Source: Bacteroidetes bacterium HGW-Bacteroidetes-12 (GTDB lineage: Bacteria; Bacteroidota; Bacteroidia; Flavobacteriales_E; Vicingaceae). Taken from it: a DNA stretch of 13,818 bases. Position numbers and translations under genes: made by a program. Of this stretch, positions 6,277 to 12,708 are shown piece after piece. The notes beneath the pieces are model-generated. The model searched no databases and had not been told where the DNA came from. It was given only the letters and a program-made list of their open reading frames with translations. How positions within the stretch are numbered: the stretch's first letter is position 1; each line of letters starts with the position of its first letter. The stretch is from NCBI GenBank assembly GCA_002841035.1, contig PHDR01000032.1:1-13818 (forward strand). Reading direction: 5' to 3'.

Positions 6277-7656
6277 ATGAAAAAAATCTTTATTATTTTA
6301 TCAATTATTTTTGGCAGTTCGCCACTTTTCGCTCAGTGCAATATCTTTGCTGATGATTTTGAATCGGGAAACCTATCAACTCAATGACTATTTGGAACAG
6401 GAGGTTACATTAGAAGTGTAACAAGTGTTAATCCAGGGCAAGGTAATTTTTCATTTGAACAAACAGGAAGCAGTTCATTTTATGAAGGTACTTACGCTAC
6501 TTTTACCCCAAGTCAACCTAGCTATATTTCATTCAGAATGAAAACAACTACCACCACTTCATCTAATGGATATGTAGTGATTGGAGATGCTAATATTAAT
6601 GCAGATAATGGAATATTATTTTGCTATTTTAATGCTTCAGGTAGTTTAAGATTTTTTGGAACAACCGGACAAAATTTCCCAATAAATGCCAACCAATGGT
6701 ATCATGTAGAAGTTCAAAACATTAATTGGACTGCTAGAACTATGGATATTTATTTAGATGGGAATTTAATATTAACAGCGTGGCCATTTAGATCAACTTC
6801 TGCTACTACAATGGATAGAATTCATTTGTTTAATTTAAATACTGCAACAGCAATGTATGATGACATCATTATTGGTAATGCTCCATTAGTAGGTTCTGTA
6901 ACAAGCACTATTTGTAATAATGACAGTGTTGTAGTAAATGGAACCACCTATAATGCAACCAATCCGTCAGGAACAGAAGTGTTTACGAATGTTGGTCCAA
7001 ACAATTGTGATTCAACAGTAACGATTAACTTAACTGTTTTACCTGCTTTAACAGGAACTATTAATCAAACAATTTGTTTTGGAGATAGTATAGTTGTTAA
7101 TGGAACCACCTATAATACAACTGTTAGTGGAGCTACTGAGGTATTCACTAATGTTGGTCCAAATGGTTGCGATTCAACAGTAACTATTAACTTAACTGTG
7201 AGTCCTGCAATAGACATTGTTACAACTGTGAGTGGTAATACCATTACAGCAAATGAAACAGGAGCTGCTTACCAATGGTTAGATTGCGATAATGGAAATG
7301 CAGTAATTAATGGAGAAACCAGTCAAAGTTTTACAGCAACAGTTACCGGAAATTATGCAGTAGAAATTACTGTAGGAAACTGTGTTGACACATCGGCTTG
7401 TGAGAATATTACTGTTGTTGGGATTGATGAAAATAAAACTAAAAACAATATCAAGTTATTTCCAAATCCAACTAATGGTCTGTTTACAATAATCACTTCT
7501 TACCAAGCGAATGTTTCAATTTATAATGTGTTGGGAGAAAACATTTTAACCAAAGTATTACAAAGTGGAAATCATACGTTATCTTTAGAAACCCAACCTA
7601 AAGGGATTTATTTTTTAAATATTGAAAATCAAGTAATTAAGATAATAAAAGATTAG
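6277..7656 (+). CDS. Secreted LamG-like protein with T9SS tail, interrupted by TGA at codon 37
   Basis: The natural start is ATG 6277, giving a signal peptide (MKKIFIILSIIFGSSPLFAQ). The frame meets TGA at 6385-6387 and then continues open, in the same frame, to TAA-free sequence ending in TAG at 7654-7656; the longest uninterrupted part with an ATG is 6538-7656 (372 aa). In order, the protein has a signal peptide, a concanavalin/LamG-like domain (starting DDFESG, with NQWYHVEVQNINW and a DDIIIGN end), two near-identical 54-residue repeats (6892-7215) of the ICxGDS...NGCDSTVTINLTV type, an Ig/PKD-like module, and a type A T9SS sorting tail (LFPNPTNG...VLGE...KGIYFLNI). It is probably exported across the outer membrane and attached to the surface or released. 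The stop may be a mutation, a sequencing error or read-through; TGG (Trp) is the likely original codon. No function beyond binding can be assigned. Confidence 0.8.
6892..7215 (+). repeat. Tandem pair of 162-bp repeats in the T9SS protein
   Basis: Two units, 6892-7053 and 7054-7215, each encode 54 residues. They share VVNGTTYN, TEVFTNVGPN and CDSTVTINLTV, and much of the DNA is identical. Each unit has two cysteines (TIC and NCD/GCD), suggesting a disulfide in a small beta module. The high identity points to a recent duplication. Confidence 0.85.
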
Positions 7657-7682
7657 TTTTTTAAGGCTATACTTTAAAAAAT

Positions 7683-7717
7683 AAACCTCGAGACACAACC
7701 ACGTACTCGAGGTTTTT
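7683..7717. terminator. Bidirectional hairpin terminator
   Basis: The perfect 10-bp arms AAACCTCGAG (7683-7692) and CTCGAGGTTT (7706-7715) enclose a 13-base loop. A T-rich tract follows on the + strand (to about 7732), and on the minus strand the hairpin is followed by TTTATTTTTT. It lies 26 bases past the T9SS gene and 44 bases past the convergent ubiX stop, so it can end both transcripts. Confidence 0.85.
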
Positions 7718-7761
7718 ACTTTTTATCAAGGAGTTAGAATTAAAGAATCCAATAAGTTCGA

Positions 7762-8319
7762 TTAATCTCCCCAGCGATATGATTTGTTGTCTAAGTCAAT
7801 TAAGTCAATCACTCTATCAACAACAGTTTTGGCTACAGCCTCAATGGTGTTGGGTTGACTATAAAAAGAAGGCGTTGCAGGACAAATTATACCTCCAGCT
7901 TCTGTTACAATTTTCATGTTGTTGATATGAATAAGACTATATGGGGTTTCTCTGGCAACTAAAATTAATTTTCTTCTTTCTTTTAAAATCACATCTGCCG
8001 CACGAGTAAGTAAATCATTAGAAATTCCATGAGCAATTCTGCCTAATGTTCCCATAGAACAAGGAATAACTATCATCGTATCATATTTTGCTGAACCTGA
8101 AGCAAAAGGTGCATTAAAATCAGTTTTATCATAAAATGAAAAAGAATAATTTTTATAGGCTTCGTTTTCTAATTCATGTTTCCAAACAATTTTTGCATTG
8201 TCAGAAAGTAATACACCAACCTCAATTTCTTGTTGTAGTTGTAAAAAATCGAGTACTAATTTTGCATAAATAGATCCTGAGGCACCAGTAACTGCAACAA
8301 TAATTTTTCTTTTATTCAT
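7762..8319 (-). CDS. ubiX: UbiX family flavin prenyltransferase
   Basis: UbiX joins a dimethylallyl group to FMN to make prenylated FMN, the cofactor of UbiD-type decarboxylases. The 185-residue length fits the family. Visible marks are an N-terminal strand with VAVTGASGSIYA (FMN phosphate binding, residues 9-19), the PCSMGTLGRIAHG stretch (about 86-98), LLTRAADV, the ERRKLILVARETPYS segment (about 115-130) and the IICPATPSFY loop before the C-terminal helix. It is the last gene of the minus-strand set purD - outer membrane protein - ubiX, 6 bases after the previous stop, so it is probably transcribed from the purD promoter. No ubiD is in the window. Since Bacteroidota use menaquinone, its partner decarboxylase cannot be assumed to be in ubiquinone synthesis. 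Confidence 0.93.
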   Translation of the reverse strand: MNKRKIIVAVTGASGSIYAKLVLDFLQLQQEIEVGVLLSDNAKIVWKHELENEAYKNYSFSFYDKTDFNAPFASGSAKYDTMIVIPCSMGTLGRIAHGISNDLLTRAADVILKERRKLILVARETPYSLIHINNMKIVTEAGGIICPATPSFYSQPNTIEAVAKTVVDRVIDLIDLDNKSYRWGD

Positions 8320-8325
8320 TGAATC

Positions 8326-8958
8326 TTAGTTTTTAGCTCCAAACTGGTATCGAATAGTAAAATTCAAATCTACATTATACCACCCTCTGTTAAATGCCTT
8401 GTTTAGTATGCCTATGTTTTGGTCGAGGTTATTAAAATCACGAATAGGAATTAATGAATTTTTGGATCGCACATTAAAAAACCAGTTGTGAATAAATTCA
8501 TACTGCAACCCTATTAAACCACCTATGTCATAGTTTTTAAATGGGAAGGGTTGGTTTTGAAAATCTATTTCTCCAAATTGATCTTCGGCATAAACATTTA
8601 ATAAATATCCATAATACAACCCTAATTCGAGATGAAATTTTTTGAAATGATAGCGAAGTGCTAATGGAATTTCAATGTAATTTAATCGTAAATTAAAAGA
8701 CCTTAAATCTCCTTTATCTGGTTTTGGTACTTTTCTAGCTCCTTTTCCGATATATAAGATTTCAAATTGCAAGGAAATTTTTTCTGAAAATTCGGTGTTG
8801 GTAAAACCGCCAAACATTGCTCCTGCCTTATTGTATCCGCCATAGCCATCTCCTTCTACTTGTGCAGCACTCACGCCTAGCAATGCCCCTGATTTAAAGG
8901 TTTGTGAAAATCCATTTAATGCTAAAAAGAAAAGAAAAATAGTTGTTATCCTATTCAT
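8326..8958 (-). CDS. Outer membrane beta-barrel protein (PorT-like family)
   Basis: This is a small outer membrane beta-barrel protein of 210 residues. It has a signal peptide (MNRITTIFLFFLALNGFSQ, cleavage near residue 19), then alternating hydrophobic and polar strands rich in Tyr, Phe and Gly: LLGVSAAQVEG, MFGGFTNTEF, KISLQFEILYIGKGAR, LNYIEIPLALRYHF, FHLELGLYYGYLL, IGGLIGLQYEF and a last strand VDLNFTIRYQFG. The LNYIEIPLALRYHF segment is typical of the broad Bacteroidota 'PorT family' of barrels. It is not close enough to call it the T9SS component PorT itself. It is tightly packed between purD (4 bases) and ubiX (6 bases), which implies co-transcription, but no functional link to either is evident. 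The ligand or role is unknown. Confidence 0.82.
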   Translation of the reverse strand: MNRITTIFLFFLALNGFSQTFKSGALLGVSAAQVEGDGYGGYNKAGAMFGGFTNTEFSEKISLQFEILYIGKGARKVPKPDKGDLRSFNLRLNYIEIPLALRYHFKKFHLELGLYYGYLLNVYAEDQFGEIDFQNQPFPFKNYDIGGLIGLQYEFIHNWFFNVRSKNSLIPIRDFNNLDQNIGILNKAFNRGWYNVDLNFTIRYQFGAKN

Positions 8959-8962
8959 ACTG

Positions 8963-10258
8963 TCAATGTTGTTTCTCTACGAAATTAAGCAAATCTTTTC
9001 CAATATCATTTCGATAGTATTTTTTTTCGAAATTAATACGTATTGCGTTTCTAAATGAATGTTCTAAAGCTTCTTCGATGGAATTTCCAAAAGAAGTAAC
9101 AGCAATTACCCTACCCCCGTTGGTAAGCACCTTATTATTTTCTAACTTAGTTCCTGCATGAAAAATCAAGCTATTTGCTATATTTTCTAAATTAGATATT
9201 TCTTTGCCTTTTTCATAATCTTCTGGATAGCCGCCCGAAACTAACATCACTGTTGTTGCTGTCTTATCACTTATTTTAATTTCTTTTTCGTGCAATGTTT
9301 GACGAGCAACACCTTCAAATAAATCTAATAAATCTGATTCGATTCTTGGAATAACTACTTCTGTTTCAGGATCGCCCATCCGAACATTGTATTCTATCAC
9401 ATAAGGATTTCCATTGTTATTCATCAATCCAATAAAAATAAATCCTTTATAGTCAATGCCTTGTTTTTTTAATCCTGTTATTGTTGGTTTAACTATTTGT
9501 TCTTCTACTTTTTTTATAAACGCATTGTCTGCAAAAGGAACAGGAGATACAGCTCCCATACCACCTGTGTTTAACCCTGTGTCTCCTTCTCCAATCCGTT
9601 TGTAATCTTTTGCTGAGGGCAAAATTTTGTAACTATTTCCATCGGTAAGAACAAATACACTCAGCTCTATACCATGCAAAAATTCTTCGATAACTACTTT
9701 GGTTGATGCTGCTCCAAATTTTTTATTGGTTAGCATTTCAGTAAGTTCATTTTTTGCTGCTTGCAAATCATCTAAAATCACAACACCTTTTCCAGCTGCC
9801 AATCCATCTGCTTTCAACACAAAAGGAGGTTGAAGGCCTTCTAAAAAACGAAAACCATCTTGTAATGTTTCTACTGTAAAAGCGGCATATTTAGCTGTTG
9901 GAATGTTGTTTTTAACCATAAATTTCTTGGAAAATTCTTTACTTCCTTCCAATTGGGCTCCATCTTTTTTTGGACCAATTATTCCAATACTTTTTAACTG
10001 CTCATCAGCTAAAAAAAAGTCATGAATTCCTTCAACTAAGGGGTCTTCAGGACCAACAACTACTAATTCTATATTTTTTTCTAACACCAATTTTTTAATG
10101 GCATCGAAATCTGTTGGATGAACAGCAACATTTGTTGCTATAACTGAAGTTCCAGCATTGCCAGGTGCTACATATAAATTTGATAGTTTTTTACTTTGAT
10201 TTATTTTCCATGCAAAAGCATGCTCTCTTCCTCCAGAACCTATAATAAGTACATTCAT
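8963..10258 (-). CDS. purD: Phosphoribosylamine-glycine ligase (GAR synthetase)
   Basis: PurD catalyses the second step of purine synthesis: phosphoribosylamine + glycine + ATP to glycinamide ribonucleotide. It is cytoplasmic. The 431-residue protein shows all expected parts: an N-terminal domain with IIGSGGREHAFAW (about 5-17) and VVVGPEDPLVEGI (about 66-78), an ATP-grasp domain with FVLKADGLAAGKGVVI (about 145-160), the VIEEFLHGIELSVF stretch, KRIGEGDTGLNTGGMGAVSP (about 220-240) and RMGDPETEVV (about 293-302), and the C-terminal domain with MLVSGGYPEDYEKG. The length is normal. It is the first gene of the operon with the barrel protein and ubiX. A -7 box and an inverted repeat lie just before its start. 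Confidence 0.96.
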   Translation of the reverse strand: MNVLIIGSGGREHAFAWKINQSKKLSNLYVAPGNAGTSVIATNVAVHPTDFDAIKKLVLEKNIELVVVGPEDPLVEGIHDFFLADEQLKSIGIIGPKKDGAQLEGSKEFSKKFMVKNNIPTAKYAAFTVETLQDGFRFLEGLQPPFVLKADGLAAGKGVVILDDLQAAKNELTEMLTNKKFGAASTKVVIEEFLHGIELSVFVLTDGNSYKILPSAKDYKRIGEGDTGLNTGGMGAVSPVPFADNAFIKKVEEQIVKPTITGLKKQGIDYKGFIFIGLMNNNGNPYVIEYNVRMGDPETEVVIPRIESDLLDLFEGVARQTLHEKEIKISDKTATTVMLVSGGYPEDYEKGKEISNLENIANSLIFHAGTKLENNKVLTNGGRVIAVTSFGNSIEEALEHSFRNAIRINFEKKYYRNDIGKDLLNFVEKQH

Positions 10259-10263
10259 TTTTA

Positions 10264-10282
10264 TGTAGTTAAATAAACTACA
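10264..10282. promoter_or_regulatory. Operator-like inverted repeat before purD
   Basis: TGTAGTT (10264-10270) and AACTACA (10276-10282) are perfect 7-bp arms around AAATA. The site begins 5 bases from the purD ATG, overlaps the end of the predicted -7 box and covers the likely transcription start. It could be a repressor site or a hairpin that limits initiation. The repeat is seen directly; the role is inference. Confidence 0.4.
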
Positions 10283-10288
10283 AAAATA
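10281..10288 (-). promoter_or_regulatory. Candidate -7 box for the purD operon
   Basis: On the minus strand this reads TATTTTTG, an exact TAnnTTTG match, 22 bases before the purD ATG. A -33 box is not clear. The 76-base gap after the upstream response regulator leaves room for a separate promoter. Confidence 0.45.
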
Positions 10289-10334
10289 CTATAAATTTAT
10301 AATTTGAGATTTGAATAAAAGCAGATGCTCTTGT

Positions 10335-11003
10335 TTAACTAGCAATTTTATAACCATTTCCTTTAACAGTAACAATAAGGTTTTCTCCTATCTTCTCTCT
10401 TAACTTTCGAATATGAACATCAATTATTCTTGGATTAGTTACTTCTTTGTTTTTCCAAACGGTTTGATACAATTCATCTCTACTAAATGTTTTTTTTGGA
10501 TTGCTAATTAATAAATAAAGTAATTCAAATTGTTTTTTTTGAAGACTTATTTCTTCCATTCCATTATAAACCAAATAACTTTCTCTGTTTATTTTTATTG
10601 ATGAATGATGAATAGAATGACTATTGAGACTAAAATTTTTAGGCACTCGCTTTAACATCGCATTGATTTTCCTAAGTAGCAAATAGGGATTAATATTTTT
10701 AGAAGTAAAATCATCAGCTCCAGCATTAAAGGCTGCTATTTGTATATATTCTTCTATTTCATTAGAACAAATAACTATAATGTTATTTTTCTTTTCTCTA
10801 ATTCGCTCACAAATTTCAATACCATCAAATTTTCCTAAATTCAAATCCAACAAAAGTATTTCAGGTAAATTAGGCATCAACACTTCTAAATTTATATGTT
10901 GGGCATTAATATTTATTATACTAAAACCATTTTGCTCAAATAAAAAAGATATGGGAGCAAACGAATCAAAATCAGCACTTAAAATACCTATTGAGGTTGA
11001 CAT
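10335..11003 (-). CDS. OmpR/PhoB-family response regulator, orphan, atypical receiver
   Basis: This is a two-domain DNA-binding regulator of 222 residues. The receiver domain (about 1-120) has the phospho-acceptor Asp53 in LLLDLN, Ser80 at the switch position and Lys102 in TSKN, where the usual Pro after Lys is Asn. The winged-helix domain (about 130-222) shows FELLYLLISNP, FSRDELYQTVW, the recognition helix region NPRIIDVHIRKLREKI and the VKGNGYKI hairpin. By ungapped comparison with E. coli PhoB as remembered, the Mg-binding acidic pair (E9, D10) is Ser9-Ala10 here, with Asp11 next to it, so phosphorylation may be weak or absent. No histidine kinase is nearby. It lies upstream of purD on the same strand and divergent from alr. 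Phased repeats in the shared intergenic region suggest autoregulation. Confidence 0.9.
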   Translation of the reverse strand: MSTSIGILSADFDSFAPISFLFEQNGFSIININAQHINLEVLMPNLPEILLLDLNLGKFDGIEICERIREKKNNIIVICSNEIEEYIQIAAFNAGADDFTSKNINPYLLLRKINAMLKRVPKNFSLNSHSIHHSSIKINRESYLVYNGMEEISLQKKQFELLYLLISNPKKTFSRDELYQTVWKNKEVTNPRIIDVHIRKLREKIGENLIVTVKGNGYKIAS

Positions 11004-11026
11004 AAAAATAGTTTAATTTAATCTTT

Positions 11027-11034
11027 CAAAGTTA
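11027..11034 (-). promoter_or_regulatory. Candidate -7 box for the response regulator gene
   Basis: On the minus strand this reads TAACTTTG, an exact TAnnTTTG match, 23 bases before the regulator's ATG. The -33 region is not clear. The TGTTAA boxes begin about 30 bases upstream. Confidence 0.45.
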
Positions 11035-11065
11035 GAATCCACTTATTTTAACTAGATTAAATAAA

Positions 11066-11104
11066 TGTTAAGCCCTTGTTAAACCTAAGAAACTTAAATG
11101 TTAA
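11066..11104 (+). promoter_or_regulatory. Phased TGTTAA direct repeats, possible response-regulator operator
   Basis: Exact TGTTAA occurs at 11066, 11077 and 11099, that is at offsets 0, 11 and 33, so all are in phase with an 11-bp period; a weaker GATTAA lies at 11055, also in phase. Eleven-base direct repeats are the binding pattern of PhoB-type winged-helix regulators. The site lies between the regulator's -7 box and that of alr. The function is inference. Confidence 0.45.
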
Positions 11105-11154
11105 TGATATCAAATAAAATGATGTATGAACGAGCTATATTTATAAAAAGAAAG

Positions 11155-11162
11155 TACTTTTG
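11155..11162 (+). promoter_or_regulatory. Candidate -7 box for alr
   Basis: TACTTTTG is an exact TAnnTTTG match. Transcription would start near 11168-11170, well before the coding signal of alr. The -33 region is not clear. Confidence 0.45.
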
Positions 11163-11265
11163 TTTGGAAATTTTCTATTAAATTCTCAGAAACCATAACT
11201 TAAAAAAGTTACTTATCAAAAAACTCAACTACGATACTATTTTAGAAATTAGCACTAAAAATTTA

Positions 11266-12333
11266 GTGCATAATCTGTCTGTTTTTCGTTCTTTTTTAAA
11301 ACCAAAAACCAAAATTATGGTTATGGTAAAAGCTTATGGTTATGGACTTGGCCCAATAGGATTAGCACAATTTTTAGAGAAAAACAAGGTTGATTATTTG
11401 GGCGTTGCTAATATTTTAGAAGGTGTTGAAATTAGAAAATCTGGAGTTCAATTACCTATTATGGTAATGAAACCCGAGCTAAAGAGTTTTGATTTAATTT
11501 TAAAACATCAGTTAAACCCTGTGTTGTTTTCAATCCATTCTCTTTTAGCTTACATTAAAGCTATTGAAGAGCAAAATCAACCCAATCAAGAATTTGTTGT
11601 TAATCTAAAAATAGATACAGGAATGCATCGGTTAGGTTTTCATGAAGAAGAAATTGAGAAAGTTATTTCTCTAATTAAAAAACATCCCAACATTAAAATA
11701 GAAAGTATTTTTTCGCATTTGGCAGCAACAGACGAACCTCAACATGATGACTTTACACGTACCCAAATTAACTTGTTTGAGAAACTATCTACAAAAATCA
11801 CATCACAATTTACGTATCAAATAACAAGACATTTACTCAACTCAAACGGAATAGTTCGTTTCCCTGAAGCACAATACAACATGGTTCGATTAGGAATTGG
11901 CTTATTTGGTTTTGTGACTGATAAGAAAATAGACACTCAATTAAAGAATACCATTACGTTAAAAACTAAAATTGCTCAAATCCTTACCATTAAAGAAAAC
12001 GAAACCATAGGGTATGGAAGAAATGGAATTACATCAAGAAACACCAAAATTGCAACAGTTCCTTTAGGCTATGCAGACGGATTTAGTCGTAAATTAGGAA
12101 ATGAAAATTGGGTAATGAAAATTAATGGCAAACCCGCTCCAACCATAGGAAATGTATGTATGGACATGACCATGTTAGATATTTCTGATATTAATTGCAA
12201 TGAAGACGATGTTGCTGTTGTTTTTGACACCAAAGAAGACATACTAAAAATGGCTAACCAACTTGGTACGATACCTTATGAAGTGTTAACCTCCATCTCT
12301 CCACGCGTGAAAAGAGAATTTACGGAAGACTAA
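11266..12333 (+). CDS. alr: Alanine racemase
   Basis: Alr interconverts L- and D-alanine with pyridoxal phosphate, supplying D-Ala for peptidoglycan. From the GTG at 11266 it has 355 residues. The PLP lysine is K22 in MVMVKAYGYG, and other marks are DTGMHRLGF, SHLAATDEP, NSNGIVRFPEA, MVRLGIGLFGF, the catalytic Tyr in IGYGRNG, PLGYADGFSR, and VCMDMTMLDI. The C-terminus is complete (SPRVKREF). It is stand-alone, not fused to MurF as in many Bacteroidota. The start is doubtful: the frame is open back to 11182, and the upstream codons read DTILEISTKNL, which matches the first conserved strand and helix of the family, yet no ATG, GTG or TTG lies there. True translation therefore probably begins upstream of 11266, perhaps at a rare ATT/ATC start. 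Confidence 0.93.
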   Translation: MHNLSVFRSFLKPKTKIMVMVKAYGYGLGPIGLAQFLEKNKVDYLGVANILEGVEIRKSGVQLPIMVMKPELKSFDLILKHQLNPVLFSIHSLLAYIKAIEEQNQPNQEFVVNLKIDTGMHRLGFHEEEIEKVISLIKKHPNIKIESIFSHLAATDEPQHDDFTRTQINLFEKLSTKITSQFTYQITRHLLNSNGIVRFPEAQYNMVRLGIGLFGFVTDKKIDTQLKNTITLKTKIAQILTIKENETIGYGRNGITSRNTKIATVPLGYADGFSRKLGNENWVMKINGKPAPTIGNVCMDMTMLDISDINCNEDDVAVVFDTKEDILKMANQLGTIPYEVLTSISPRVKREFTED

Positions 12334-12463
12334 TTTTTCTTTGGTTCTTAATAAATTGTTAACAACTTTTTCACGCCCTATTTCTTTACACACTTTCTTA
12401 GTTGATACTGCTTTAACATTACTAATTATTTAAGCATAGTATCTTTTGTAGTTTGTTTTTATA

Positions 12464-12538
12464 TGTTTGTCTATCAAACAGATGCGTCCATCTAAGATAA
12501 TTGCTTCCCCGTCTAAATGTCTTCTTTTTAACATTTAG
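12464..12538 (+). other. Cluster of three potential RNA hairpins
   Basis: The pairs are TGTTTG (12464-12469) with CAAACA (12475-12480), AGATG (12480-12484) with CATCT (12489-12493), and CTAAATGT (12513-12520) with ACATTTAG (12531-12538). They follow one another within 75 bases downstream of the candidate promoter. None is followed by a T-run, so they do not look like terminators. No known riboswitch family was recognised. Confidence 0.4.
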
Positions 12539-12635
12539 CTAAATTATTTAACAAGAACTTTGTTTTTTAAAACACGTAGAAGAACTCTTACTTTAATCAT
12601 TTAATTACAATTTTATAAAAATCAATTAAATTAGA

Positions 12636-12671
12636 ATTAGAATGAGTTAAAATTCAACTCATTCATCTAAT
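12636..12671 (+). other. Bulged hairpin close to the start of the secreted protein gene
   Basis: AATGAGTT (12641-12648) pairs with AACTCATT (12656-12663) around a 7-base loop. After a 3-base bulge, ATTAG (12636-12640) pairs with CTAAT (12667-12671). The structure ends 37 bases before the ATG. It could stabilise the mRNA or control translation, but this is inference. Confidence 0.4.
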
Positions 12672-12708
12672 CTAATAAAAAAACATTTCTAACTAAAACC
12701 AATGCCTT

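Larger units (their letters stand above)
12334..12708. other. Long intergenic leader region before the secreted protein
   Basis: These 375 bases hold no supported gene. A possible -7 box, TATCTTTTG (12440-12448), differs from TAnnTTTG by one extra spacer base. Downstream of it are four inverted repeats, listed below, so the transcript of the next gene may have a structured leader of about 250 bases. A perfect palindrome TTGTTAACAA lies at 12356-12365 just after alr. No T-tailed terminator for alr is evident. Confidence 0.45.

Noticed and set aside
6385..6387. TGA recoding as Trp or selenocysteine
   Set aside because: TGA ends paaD, the acyltransferase and purD here, and no selenocysteine insertion hairpin was recognised just downstream. 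A mutation or error is simpler.
10780..11016. Plus-strand ORF of 78 codons opposite the response regulator
   Set aside because: It is antisense to the receiver domain; the Lys/Ser/Ile-rich translation has no recognisable family.
12356..12533. Further TGTTAA or TTAACA copies near 12357, 12413 and 12528 as response-regulator sites
   Set aside because: They are single, in both orientations and not in 11-bp phase, as expected by chance in A+T-rich DNA.
12513..12538. 8-bp hairpin as terminator of alr
   Set aside because: It lies 180 bases past the alr stop and is not followed by a T-run.
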